Source: Candidatus Heimdallarchaeota archaeon
Lineage (GTDB): Archaea > Asgardarchaeota > Heimdallarchaeia > Heimdallarchaeales > Kariarchaeaceae
Length of the DNA stretch: 13,677 bases
NCBI GenBank assembly: GCA_021399405.1
Contig: JAAFKL010000064.1
Location: forward strand, 1 to 13,677
Direction: 5' to 3'
A model generated the notes under the pieces. The model was not told the DNA's origin and ran no database searches. It saw only the letters and a program-made list of their open reading frames with translations. Positions 6,235 to 13,677 of this stretch are shown in pieces; the stretch's first letter is position 1, and every line of letters begins with the position of its first letter. A program made the translations under genes and the position numbers.

Positions 6235-7728
6235 TCAAAATATTAATTTATAAATTAGCTCTAAAAGAAAGCTCAAACCAATTAATATTAGAATCAATAC
6301 AAAAAGGAGAGCTGTACGCTTAAAGATTGGTCTAAGATTAGTCTTGAAATCAAAGGTTTCATTGTTTCGTTTGAATTTTAACCATACCCACAGTGTGGCT
6401 ACAATTGTTGCGATAGAAATAGTGACTAAAAGAAATACAATAAGGGTAACAATAAAGTTGGTTAAATATTCTATTTTGTATACATAACCCAGCGTATGTC
6501 CCAAAAATCGCAATTCCCCATCAATTGTCTTTCCAATACTTGAAATTGAATCTGGAAAACGAGTGACAAATTCAATTGAATTAAGTTCTTTTGAGGCTCC
6601 ATTAAAATCTAATGCCCAAACGCTACCTGTGTAATCAGCAAATACATATTTGCCAACCAGTTCAGGAAAATTTGATCCTCGATATACATGCCCACCTATT
6701 ACTGAGACCCCATTTGGTAGATCCAAGTCATCGGATAAACCAAATAATTTTTCAATAAATGATGTCTCAGTATCAAGTTCATGTGGATATGCAAGTATAG
6801 CTTCTGCAAAATCACCCGAACAATTGGGTTGGGTTTTAACACAATCATGACCTTCCTTGAATGGCCAACCATAATTTTTTCCTGATTCAACTACATTAAC
6901 CTCTTCTGAAGTAAAATTACCAACATCGCCTACCCATAGATCACCAGTTAGTGAATCAAATGATGATCTCCAAGGATTTCTAAAACCATATGCATAAATT
7001 TCTTCTTTATATCCATCAGTATTTCCAGCATATGGATTATCTGCAGGTATAGTGTAATTCTTGCCATTTGAAGGAGATGAGACATCGATTCTTAATATTT
7101 TTCCATAAAAAACTGATAAGAGTTGTGACTGTCCAGTTAAAGCGTCTCCAATATTTACATAAAGCATACCATCAGGACCAAAACTTAGCATACCCCCTCG
7201 GTGATTACTTCTAAATTGGGGAATTTCAAGTAAGACCATTTCTGAGGTAGGATCAATCTTGTTTGTGTTAGTAGAATCCATTGTAAATCTTGATATTGTG
7301 CTGTTAATACAGGTTTCACAGTCATCGACACTTGAATGTCTTGAAGTATCATTTATTGTATAGAATAAATAGATATAATTATCGATGGAAAATTGCGGAG
7401 AAAATTCAAGGCCAAGCAATCCACCTTCCCAATCTTTATAGAAATCCCTTACTTCTTTCAAATCGATTGCCACAGTTTTATCTTGAACATTACCCTTGTC
7501 AATAACTACAACTCTCCCTTCTTGTTCTAGAATGAATGCTCGATCTGAGCCATCATCTGGTTCAGTATAGTGAGTCGGAAACGTAAACGAGTTACGAGAA
7601 TAAACTATTCCCTGTACATATCTGGATCCACTTCCAATAAAACCGAAATATAATCCCGCAAAAACGAGTGAAGTCATAAGAACGATGACGCTTAAGGCTA
7701 AAATCCTGGTTGTAGTTATAAAACCCAA
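6235..7728 (-). CDS. membrane-anchored glucose/sorbosone dehydrogenase-type protein
   Basis: Six-bladed propeller of the GSDH (soluble PQQ glucose dehydrogenase-like) family, 497 residues. An N-terminal membrane anchor (about 8-30) precedes an outside domain (about 40-420). Visible family motifs are HRGGMLSFGPDGMLY (176-190, with the likely catalytic histidine H176), GFRNPWRSSFD (248-258, with R250) and NYGWPFKEG (285-293). Cysteine pairs C137/C140 and C296/C303 could form disulfides outside the cell. Unusually, two more membrane segments follow (about 425-450 and 472-495), separated by a basic loop. The family oxidises sugars with PQQ, but many members are uncharacterised, and no PQQ synthesis gene is in view, so substrate and cofactor are uncertain. 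The start is TTG without a clear Shine-Dalgarno; a TATA-like run at about 7770-7782 suggests its own promoter, separate from panB upstream. Confidence 0.88.
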   Translation of the reverse strand: MGFITTTRILALSVIVLMTSLVFAGLYFGFIGSGSRYVQGIVYSRNSFTFPTHYTEPDDGSDRAFILEQEGRVVVIDKGNVQDKTVAIDLKEVRDFYKDWEGGLLGLEFSPQFSIDNYIYLFYTINDTSRHSSVDDCETCINSTISRFTMDSTNTNKIDPTSEMVLLEIPQFRSNHRGGMLSFGPDGMLYVNIGDALTGQSQLLSVFYGKILRIDVSSPSNGKNYTIPADNPYAGNTDGYKEEIYAYGFRNPWRSSFDSLTGDLWVGDVGNFTSEEVNVVESGKNYGWPFKEGHDCVKTQPNCSGDFAEAILAYPHELDTETSFIEKLFGLSDDLDLPNGVSVIGGHVYRGSNFPELVGKYVFADYTGSVWALDFNGASKELNSIEFVTRFPDSISSIGKTIDGELRFLGHTLGYVYKIEYLTNFIVTLIVFLLVTISIATIVATLWVWLKFKRNNETFDFKTNLRPIFKRTALLFVLILILIGLSFLLELIYKLIF

Positions 7729-7843
7729 TTAAATCAATTGGGAATTAAGTTTTTCACATTTAATGTTTTATTTATTATAAGTTTCAAGGATGATTTATTT
7801 TAGAAAATGCTTTCAAAATTATATAAATACGATTTAATTAATT

Positions 7844-8728
7844 TTAAAACAAGTCATCAAATGCTTCGTAGTATTCATCTAACTCAGCTTCAGTTTCATG
7901 AGATTCAGATTCCTCTTCACCAGCAATTTCAATATTATATGCAAATTCAGATGTGGGGAAGTCTCCAGATTTGACCTCACTAGCATATGCATCTGCGGCA
8001 CCTTTTATTATGTCCCTTAGCAGTGCATAACGTTTCACAAATCGAATATTTACTTCTGTATAACCAAGCATATCATAGGTAACCAATACTTGACCATCAC
8101 ATTCAGGTCCTGCGCCTATGCCGATGGTAGGAATTTGTAGTTGTTCAGTAACACGACGAGCTGCCTCGCTTGGTATTGCTTCCAGAACAACGGCAAAAGC
8201 ACCAGCATCTTCCAAAGCTCGTGCATCGGATATCAGTTTCCGAACTGCTTGTTCTGTTTTTGCTTGAACTTTAAATCCGCCAAATTCATTTACTGATTGA
8301 GGAGTAAGTCCGATATGACCCATAACAGGGATACCTGCTTTTACCATTGCTTGTACATGAGGTACGACTTCACGCCCACCTTCAAGTTTCACAGCATTAG
8401 CTCGGCCTTCTTTAATTAACCGACCTGCATTGATAAGAGCATCTTTTGCATTGACCTGAAAACTCATAAATGGCATATCACCAATAACCATTGCCCTCTT
8501 AACACCTTTAGCAACAATTTTAGTGTGATAAATCATTTCATCCAAAGTAACACTCAAAGTATCATCACTCCCTTGTACCACCATTCCAAGAGAATCTCCC
8601 ACAAGTAGTATGTCAATTCCGCTTTCGTCTAAGATCTTAGCCATGAGAAAATCATATGCTGTAAGCATTGTAATTTTTTTACCCTCACGCTTCGATTCGA
8701 TACACCAAGGAGCTGTTACTTTTTTCAT
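7844..8728 (-). CDS. panB: 3-methyl-2-oxobutanoate hydroxymethyltransferase
   Basis: Ketopantoate hydroxymethyltransferase, which adds a hydroxymethyl group from methylene-tetrahydrofolate (or methanopterin) to 2-oxoisovalerate, the first step to pantothenate and coenzyme A. The 294 residues show the full family signature: MLTAYDFLMAK, LLVGDSLGMVVQG with metal ligand D45, GDMPFMSF with D84, VKLEGG with E116, GHIGLTPQSV, and VLEAIPSEAA with the probable catalytic E183, then IGIGAGPECDGQ. Beyond the usual end, about 25 residues form a very acidic tail (EEESESHETEAELDEYYEAF). The ATG start follows a TATA-like run (CTTTATAGA on the minus strand, about 8751-8759) at leaderless spacing. It is divergent from the PhoU-like gene. 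No other pantothenate gene is in the window. Confidence 0.96.
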   Translation of the reverse strand: MKKVTAPWCIESKREGKKITMLTAYDFLMAKILDESGIDILLVGDSLGMVVQGSDDTLSVTLDEMIYHTKIVAKGVKRAMVIGDMPFMSFQVNAKDALINAGRLIKEGRANAVKLEGGREVVPHVQAMVKAGIPVMGHIGLTPQSVNEFGGFKVQAKTEQAVRKLISDARALEDAGAFAVVLEAIPSEAARRVTEQLQIPTIGIGAGPECDGQVLVTYDMLGYTEVNIRFVKRYALLRDIIKGAADAYASEVKSGDFPTSEFAYNIEIAGEEESESHETEAELDEYYEAFDDLF

Positions 8729-8750
8729 GTATATTCATAATTGGCACATT

Positions 8751-8759
8751 TATCTATAA
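8751..8759 (-). promoter_or_regulatory. TATA-like box of panB
   Basis: On the minus strand the run CTTTATAGA lies about 25-30 bases before the panB ATG, and there is no Shine-Dalgarno, so a leaderless panB transcript is likely. Confidence 0.45.
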
Positions 8760-8784
8760 AGCTTATCAACAAAAAATATAGTTA

Positions 8785-8811
8785 TATATATGAATACCAT
8801 ATTCATATATA
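8785..8811. promoter_or_regulatory. perfect 12-base inverted repeat, likely operator
   Basis: TATATATGAATA (8785-8796) and TATTCATATATA (8800-8811) are exact reverse complements around the spacer CCA. The site lies in the 127-base divergent region between panB and the AbrB-PhoU gene. Its right arm overlaps the TATA-like sequence expected for the PhoU-like gene. Dimeric regulators, including AbrB-type swapped-hairpin proteins, bind such symmetric sites, so self-control by the neighbouring gene is plausible. Part of the symmetry comes from TA repeats, but the GAATA/TATTC core does not. Confidence 0.6.
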
Positions 8812-8840
8812 GAATATATATTTATCATACATAAGAGATA

Positions 8841-8845
8841 GGAGG
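8841..8845 (+). promoter_or_regulatory. Shine-Dalgarno of the AbrB-PhoU gene
   Basis: GGAGG lies ten bases before GTG 8856 and fixes that codon as the start. It is the strongest ribosome binding site in the window, in contrast with the leaderless-looking panB opposite it. Confidence 0.65.
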
Positions 8846-8855
8846 CCAGATTAAA

Positions 8856-9839
8856 GTGATTAGAAAGGTTCAACAAATAGGAGATAAAGGTTCTTACATT
8901 TTGACACTCCCCAAAAATTGGTGTGTTGAAAATAATGTAAGCCATGGTAGTGAATTAGAGTTAAGTTTGGACCAAATAACAAAAGGGTCAGTATTGATAA
9001 CGCTCCCAAAGCAACAATCAAAACAGAGTAAGAGAGAAGTAATAATTTCTTTTGATGATTTGGTTGATCAGAGGATGATTGGAAGATCTATTCTTGGAAG
9101 ATATCTTAATGGATTTGAAATAATTAAAATTACAGATATTCCTGAAATTAAGAAATTAGAGGTTAGGAAAACAATAAAAGCACTTATCCAAAAATTATAT
9201 GTTAGCAGGGAGACAGATATAATTGATAATTCCATTGAAATTCATGTATCCAATGAATTAATTTCACCCATTACAGTAATTGAGGATTTATTCATTAAAG
9301 CACAAAATATGGTAATTGATTCTGTAAATGCGTATTTTGAGGGAGACGTTGAGTTAGCAGAAGATGTGGTTCTTAGAGATGAGGATGCAGATAAATTATA
9401 CTTTTATATTGTTAGGACCCTGAAGAAAATCCTTCGAGACCCGTTGACAGGTATGGAGTTATTTTCTCGAACCGAAGGATCTAGTTTCAGTATTGAGGAA
9501 TCTCTGGATCTTAGGATGATTGCTACATATCTCGAAAACTTGGCTGATTCAGCAGAGATGCTAGCAGAAACAACTCTTGCAAAATATGAAATACCAACAT
9601 CTTCGAAGAAGAACAAGGAAATTGTTCAAATTTTCTCAAGATTAAATAGAATGCTTAATCGAAGTTTTGAAAGCTTCAAGGATGAAGATCAAACAAAAGC
9701 AATTATGATTTTGGATGAGATCAAGGAGTTGAAAAGAAAAATTCAGAAAAAATTTGAAAACTGTGATCCGACCTTGAGAAATATATTAAATGAACTCACA
9801 GAATGTGTAATTGATATAGCAGATTTGGTTGGAGAATAA
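8856..9839 (+). CDS. AbrB-PhoU fusion regulator (phosphate uptake regulator type)
   Basis: An archaeal regulator of 327 residues. The N-terminal 50 residues form an AbrB/MazE/SpoVT swapped-hairpin DNA-binding domain (MIRKVQQIGDKGSYILTLPK, with WCVENNVSHGSELEL). A linker region follows, then a mostly helical PhoU-like part (about 115-325) containing two three-helix bundles with DEDADKLYFYIVRTLKK and RMIATYLENLADSAEMLAE, typical of PhoU metal-binding repeats. PhoU proteins usually signal phosphate status with the Pst transporter. No pst gene is here, so the target is uncertain. The start GTG has a strong Shine-Dalgarno. The perfect palindrome at 8785-8811 just upstream is a candidate site for self-control and for control of divergent panB. 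Confidence 0.88.
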   Translation: MIRKVQQIGDKGSYILTLPKNWCVENNVSHGSELELSLDQITKGSVLITLPKQQSKQSKREVIISFDDLVDQRMIGRSILGRYLNGFEIIKITDIPEIKKLEVRKTIKALIQKLYVSRETDIIDNSIEIHVSNELISPITVIEDLFIKAQNMVIDSVNAYFEGDVELAEDVVLRDEDADKLYFYIVRTLKKILRDPLTGMELFSRTEGSSFSIEESLDLRMIATYLENLADSAEMLAETTLAKYEIPTSSKKNKEIVQIFSRLNRMLNRSFESFKDEDQTKAIMILDEIKELKRKIQKKFENCDPTLRNILNELTECVIDIADLVGE

Positions 9840-9862
9840 ACTTAGTTTGGATTGACATATAA

Positions 9863-9878
9863 AAACGGGTTGCCGTTT
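9863..9878. terminator. small hairpin between convergent genes
   Basis: AAACGG (9863-9868) and CCGTTT (9873-9878) form a perfect 6-base stem with loop GTTG, 23 bases after the PhoU-like stop and facing the convergent gene ending at 9961. It is the only clear stem in the gap and could end transcripts from either side. No long T tract follows, so terminator function is uncertain. Confidence 0.3.
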
Positions 9879-9960
9879 ATTCCCTCAATAAGTGGATTTA
9901 CGTCATTTATGAAAAATAGAATAATTACTTTCAACTTCAATATTCGTTTTGGAATCATGA

Positions 9961-10266
9961 TTAGTGCTTAACTAAAAAATTGTCATAAGTTGTTCCTCCA
10001 ACATATAATTCAATTCCTTTTGATAGTAACGCTAAGTAACCTTCATCCTGGATTAGTGCATTGCTTACATCTTCAAAAGCAGACATCGATTCAACATTTG
10101 CAGTCCAGAAGATGGTCCCATTAGGATTTTCCCCATAACTCTGAGAATATACAGATAGACTGATGTTATGTTTATTATTGACATATTCTGCAATTTCCTT
10201 TGCCCATTTAATTATATCAAAGTATTTACCTGGTTTAGCTGTCGTTCTTCTTGTGAATAATACCAT
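9961..10266 (-). CDS. small protein, possible dimeric alpha/beta-barrel fold
   Basis: 101 residues starting at ATG. The pattern is an opening strand (MVLFTRRTTAKPGKY), a helix (FDIIKWAKEIAEYVNNKH), strands (ISLSVYSQSYGE and GTIFWTANVES), a helix (MSAFEDVSNALIQDEGYLALLSKG) and a last strand (IELYVGGTTYDNFLVK). This beta-alpha-beta-beta-alpha-beta order, with a helix beginning near E/D-F and a strand of alternating residues, resembles ferredoxin-like NIPSNAP or antibiotic-monooxygenase proteins. The family assignment is by pattern only, and no catalytic residue is evident. It stands alone, convergent to the PhoU-like gene and divergent from FTCD. Confidence 0.72.
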   Translation of the reverse strand: MVLFTRRTTAKPGKYFDIIKWAKEIAEYVNNKHNISLSVYSQSYGENPNGTIFWTANVESMSAFEDVSNALIQDEGYLALLSKGIELYVGGTTYDNFLVKH

Positions 10267-10540
10267 AGAAATAATGAATTTCAGATTTGATTTTTAAGTC
10301 TTATTCGAATTATACCATATTTCTCATTCTTTTCACAATAACTGTTCACAATTCCATATATTATATATTCATTAATACTATTGCGATATTTTCTAATATT
10401 TTTTTGATGTTTATGTAGTGAAAAAAAAAATTAATGTTAAACAATGTCAATATAATACTACTACAAATTCAGTATTATTTTTCACAGTACCCATCGATTA
10501 ATATTTGAACTCGGTGGAATTATAAATCAATGAGTACATA
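10267..10540. other. divergent AT-rich control region before FTCD
   Basis: About 270 bases with no gene seen. It contains an A tract (10421-10430) and several AT boxes. TTAATATTTG (10498-10507) is about 25 bases before a possible start site for FTCD near 10530. TATAAATC (10521-10528) is too close to the ATG at 10541 for a standard promoter unless translation begins later. Confidence 0.35.
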
Positions 10541-12166
10541 ATGGACAAAATTGTAGAGTGCGTCCCTAATTTTTCAACTGCAGATCCTGGAATCATAAAT
10601 GAAATTTCCAAAGCCATTAAAAGTGTCAGTGGGGTTAAATTACTAAATGTGGAACCCGATCCAGATTATAATCGTGTTGTAGTCACTTTAGTTGGCACAC
10701 CTGATAAAGTAGGTGAAGGTGCGTTTCAGGGAATCGCAAAGGCGACTGAGCTTATTGATATGCAAACCCACAAGGGTGAACATCCCCGATTAGGAGCTTG
10801 TGATGTGGCACCATTCATTCCAGTAAAAGCCGTCTCTATTGATGAATGTGTTGAAATCGCAAAAACACTTGCCAAAAGGATTGCTGAGGAACTAAAAGTG
10901 CCAACTTACCTATATGGTAATGCAGCTTCTAGTGAAGATCGAAAATTACTTTCTAATATCAGGAAAGGACAATATGAAGGGTTAGCTGAAAAAATTGTTC
11001 TCCCAGAATGGAAACCAGATTTTGGCCAACCCACTTTTGTACCAAAATCGGGTGCATACGTTATTGGAGTTAGAGATTTTCTGATTGCATACAATGTCAA
11101 TCTTGATTCTGAAGATAACGCTGTTGCCAAAGAGGTAGGAGAGCTTGTTCGAGAATCAGGTAAACTGGTTGAAAAAGATGGGGAGAAGGTTCGTATACCT
11201 GGTGCTCTCAAAGGCATTCAAGGGATGGGGTTCCCATTGGAAAGAAATGGGAGAAAGCTTACACAGGTTAGTATGAATGTACAGGATTTTCGAAATAAAA
11301 CAAAACCTCACGAAGCATTTGAATTGGTGAAGAAATTAAGTGAAGAACGAGGAGTTAAAGTCACAGGTAGTGAAGTTGTAGGATTAATCCCCATACAAGC
11401 GGTTTTGGAAGCAGGTCAATTCTATCTACCAAATGAAACAAATGAATCCAAATTAATTGATATTGCGGTGGAAAAATTAGGCTTCAGTGATCTTGAAAGG
11501 TTTGTACCCGAGAAAAAAATAATTGAGTTAATGATAGATCAAGATGATAATCTAATAGATATGACGGTAGTGGAATTTAGTGAGGGTGTAAGTTCTTCCA
11601 AACCTGCACCAGGAGGAGGAAGTGTGAGTGCTTTAGGGGGTGCATTTGCAACCGCTTTAGGAGCAATGGTGGCAAATTTGTCTATTGGAAAAGAAAAGTT
11701 CCAAGATGTTGAGGAAGATCTCAAATTAGCATTGGATAAATTAAATTCGATCAATTCAAGGTTATTAGAAGCAGTCGATGAGGACACAAATGCATTCAAT
11801 AACCTCATGAAAGCATTCCGAATGTCAAAAGACGATCCAGAATATAGGAGCTTGAAAATCCAAAAAGCAACAGAATACGCAACTAAGATCCCTCTATCAG
11901 TAGCAGAGGATCTTTACGAATCACTAGAGTATATCAAGGTAGTAGCTGAAAAAGGAAATAAAAATGCAATCACAGATGCTGGGGTGGCGGTTTTATTTGC
12001 AGATGCAGCAATTCGAGGAGCCCTTTATAATGTTAAAATTAATTTACTCTCAATAAAAGATCAAGGAGTAAAAGGATTAATTCAACAACGTGTATCAAAA
12101 ATCCAAAGTAATCTTAAGAAGAAAAAAGGCGAAATTCTTGATATTGTGGATAAAGAATTAGCTTAA
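10541..12166 (+). CDS. ftcD: formimidoyltransferase-cyclodeaminase, bifunctional
   Basis: Moves the formimino group of formiminoglutamate (from histidine breakdown) to tetrahydrofolate, then deaminates it to methenyl-tetrahydrofolate. The 541 residues carry both halves: formimidoyltransferase (about 1-295; IVECVPNFSTAD near the start, HPRLGACDVAPFIP at 81-94 with the expected catalytic histidine H81, and QGMGFPLERNGRKLTQVSMN), a linker, then the cyclodeaminase domain (about 340-530; KPAPGGGSVSALGGAFATALGAM in two adjoining blocks, GNKNAITDAGVAVLFADAAIRGAL). This matches the length of the vertebrate bifunctional enzyme, while many prokaryotes have the halves as separate genes. No hut gene adjoins it, so it could also serve one-carbon supply. 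The ATG start matches the N-terminus of the family. Confidence 0.95.
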   Translation: MDKIVECVPNFSTADPGIINEISKAIKSVSGVKLLNVEPDPDYNRVVVTLVGTPDKVGEGAFQGIAKATELIDMQTHKGEHPRLGACDVAPFIPVKAVSIDECVEIAKTLAKRIAEELKVPTYLYGNAASSEDRKLLSNIRKGQYEGLAEKIVLPEWKPDFGQPTFVPKSGAYVIGVRDFLIAYNVNLDSEDNAVAKEVGELVRESGKLVEKDGEKVRIPGALKGIQGMGFPLERNGRKLTQVSMNVQDFRNKTKPHEAFELVKKLSEERGVKVTGSEVVGLIPIQAVLEAGQFYLPNETNESKLIDIAVEKLGFSDLERFVPEKKIIELMIDQDDNLIDMTVVEFSEGVSSSKPAPGGGSVSALGGAFATALGAMVANLSIGKEKFQDVEEDLKLALDKLNSINSRLLEAVDEDTNAFNNLMKAFRMSKDDPEYRSLKIQKATEYATKIPLSVAEDLYESLEYIKVVAEKGNKNAITDAGVAVLFADAAIRGALYNVKINLLSIKDQGVKGLIQQRVSKIQSNLKKKKGEILDIVDKELA

Positions 12167-12224
12167 AATTTACGATCTATAATTTGACGAATTTATGTCA
12201 TCCAATGTCTTTATTACTTAAATT

Positions 12225-12229
12225 AAGGT
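12225..12229 (+). promoter_or_regulatory. ribosome binding site for TTG 12236
   Basis: AAGGT ends six bases before TTG 12236. The same pattern, AAGGT then about seven bases then TTG, precedes the membrane-protein gene at 13163, which supports both TTG starts. Confidence 0.4.
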
Positions 12230-12235
12230 ATTAGC

Positions 12236-13018
12236 TTGAAAGAGATTATAAAATCTGAGATAATTGATGATGTGGATATGAGGGATCATTCGCTTCTTAT
12301 TATTTGCCCAGCATATAATGAGGATATGTTCATTGAGCCACTAATTAGTGAAATCAAGGAATATATTAATCCGAATGATGAAATTGTTGTAATCGATGAT
12401 GGGTCCACTGATCGGACCGTTGATGTACTGAAATTATCAAAAATTAAAATTATATCTCATTCCAAAAATTATGGCAAAGGTATGGCGATTAGGACTGGAT
12501 TGAAGTATTTTCTTGAGACAAAACACAATTATGTCTTATTTATGGATGGTGACGGACAACATGAACCAACTGATATACACAAATTTAGAACATGCTTTGT
12601 CAAGAAAAATGCAGAAGTGGTTATCGCTTCTAGATTTCGAACTAAAACTTGGCAACAAAATATGCCTTTCAGTCGCAAATTTTCCAATCTCTTAACTCGA
12701 TTTGGATTGTGGATACTTTATAATGGATTTGTCATTGAAGATTCACAAAATGGGTTTCGAGGATATACAAGAAAAGTTGCAGAAGCCCTTATCTTTGAAA
12801 CCAATGGTTATGAAGCTGAAACAGAAATACTGATAGATGCATACCTCAAAGGTTTCAGTTTTGATGTGGTACCTATAGAGAGTATCTACCATGAACACCA
12901 TCGTAATTCTAAATTTTCCCTCTTAATGGATACATGGAAAATACCCAAGGTAATGTTGAAAGGATTTTTTGTTAGAAAACCTTGGTTATCAAGAAATCGG
13001 GTGAAGAAGAAATCTTAA
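12236..13018 (+). CDS. family 2 glycosyltransferase, DPM1-like
   Basis: Transfers a sugar from a nucleotide sugar, probably to a lipid carrier such as dolichyl phosphate, on the inner side of the membrane for glycoprotein or glycolipid synthesis. The 260 residues form a single GT-A domain with CPAYNED (24-30), VVIDDGSTDRT (51-61), the metal-binding segment FMDGDGQH (102-109) and ASRF, then DSQNGFRGYTR (169-179) and EAETEILIDA (193-202), as in DPM1-like enzymes. There is no C-terminal membrane segment, so any membrane contact would be peripheral. The start is TTG. It follows ftcD by about 70 bases on the same strand, perhaps by read-through. The exact sugar and acceptor cannot be told. Confidence 0.88.
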   Translation: MKEIIKSEIIDDVDMRDHSLLIICPAYNEDMFIEPLISEIKEYINPNDEIVVIDDGSTDRTVDVLKLSKIKIISHSKNYGKGMAIRTGLKYFLETKHNYVLFMDGDGQHEPTDIHKFRTCFVKKNAEVVIASRFRTKTWQQNMPFSRKFSNLLTRFGLWILYNGFVIEDSQNGFRGYTRKVAEALIFETNGYEAETEILIDAYLKGFSFDVVPIESIYHEHHRNSKFSLLMDTWKIPKVMLKGFFVRKPWLSRNRVKKKS

Positions 13019-13162
13019 ATGTAAAATTGTAGGATGTAATCAAAAAGCAATTGTGAATATTAACTTTCAATAACAAATTTCTGAACTAACTAATCTAAAT
13101 AGAATATCAAGCTCAAATAGACTTATGACGTTGAATAGCGATTATTACGTAAGGTTATAGCT

Positions 13163-13540
13163 TTGCTAAAACTTATCCACATAACTACCATGGTTTTAGG
13201 TGCAATTAGAACTATTCTCATATTCATTGCAGCAATTAGTACAAACTCAGGAGATATAGAAGGACTAGGATCGATAGTTTTGATGCTTTTCCACTTTTTA
13301 ATTTTAGTTTTTGCCTTCCCTTTTCTGTATGCCGCAATTGTAAGGAGAGAAGAAATTCCACTTTGGTTTTATCGAATTATAATAGCTGAATCAGTTTTAA
13401 ACAGCATATTTATGTTATTAACCAGTAATGCGGTATCTGCTGGAAAGGATCAGTTCATTATTTATGCCATACTAGAACTACTACCATTGTATATATTACG
13501 TAAAAATCGGCATAAAATATTATTTTGGCAAGAAAATTAG
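13163..13540 (+). CDS. small four-segment membrane protein
   Basis: I do not recognise this 125-residue protein. It is almost entirely hydrophobic, with about four membrane segments (about 5-25, 36-58, 66-88, 95-112) and a basic C-terminus (LRKNRHKILFWQEN). A conserved-looking arginine lies in the first segment (GAIRTI). The TTG start follows AAGGT (13151-13155) at seven-base spacing. It is 144 bases downstream of the glycosyltransferase gene on the same strand. Function is unknown; a transport-accessory or lipid-related role cannot be judged from sequence. Confidence 0.65.
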   Translation: MLKLIHITTMVLGAIRTILIFIAAISTNSGDIEGLGSIVLMLFHFLILVFAFPFLYAAIVRREEIPLWFYRIIIAESVLNSIFMLLTSNAVSAGKDQFIIYAILELLPLYILRKNRHKILFWQEN

Positions 13541-13677
13541 ATTAAATAAGTTAACATATAGTTTGATAATTCGGGAACATTTGTACTTCGATAGATAAAA
13601 TACTCAGTGAACTTTCTCATTCCTTAAATGCACATTTTCACCTATCGAGTTAAATTGCGTTTACACGCTATTTCAAA

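Noticed and set aside
12513..12695. 60-codon open frame inside the glycosyltransferase gene
   Set aside because: It overlaps the DGDGQH region of a well-supported gene in another frame and looks like a chance frame.
13541..13677. Sequence after the last membrane-protein gene
   Set aside because: I looked for a gene start, tRNA or repeat on both strands and found nothing that can be supported.

Overview
The window looks like a piece of an AT-rich archaeal chromosome. The support is an archaeal/eukaryotic-type initiation factor 1A, a TrmB-type regulator, an AbrB-PhoU fusion regulator, TATA-like boxes about 25-30 bases upstream of several starts (leaderless-type promoters), and frequent GTG/TTG starts. 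The gene set (aIF1A, PanB, a two-domain FTCD, a membrane-anchored sugar-dehydrogenase-like protein, a DPM1-like glycosyltransferase) would suit a heterotrophic Asgard-type archaeon, but that placement is inference; no rRNA or other decisive marker is present.

Layout. 1-24: possible first codons of a minus-strand gene. 269-634: aIF1A, apparently starting at AUA behind a good Shine-Dalgarno. 606-1517 (minus): EamA transporter overlapping the aIF1A tail. 1674-2453: TrmB-type regulator with no canonical start in its frame. 2564-3466: second EamA transporter. 3579-4700: multi-pass membrane protein of unknown function. 4737-5207 (minus): charged hypothetical protein. 5208-6015: no long gene; it holds a GC-richer, hairpin-dense stretch with its own TATA-like box (from about 5609) that I read as a candidate structured RNA of unknown class. 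6036-6185: short remnant of a second copy of the 3579-4700 gene. 6235-7728 (minus): membrane-anchored GSDH-type protein. 7844-8728 (minus): PanB. 8856-9839: AbrB-PhoU regulator, divergent from panB across a perfect 12-base inverted repeat. 9961-10266 (minus): small ferredoxin-fold-like protein. 10541-12166: FTCD. 12236-13018: family 2 glycosyltransferase. 13163-13540: small membrane protein.

How the genes may work together. The regulator at 1674-2453 sits between two EamA-family carriers, one divergent and one downstream, so a local regulator-exporter unit is plausible. panB (coenzyme A synthesis) and the PhoU-like regulator share a divergent control region with an operator-like palindrome. 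FTCD links histidine breakdown to tetrahydrofolate, but no other histidine-utilisation gene is here. The rest reads as single-gene units rather than one pathway.

The most unusual parts are the candidate RNA at 5609-6015 beside a decayed paralog, the AUA start of an initiation factor that itself governs start-codon selection, and the panB/phoU palindrome.
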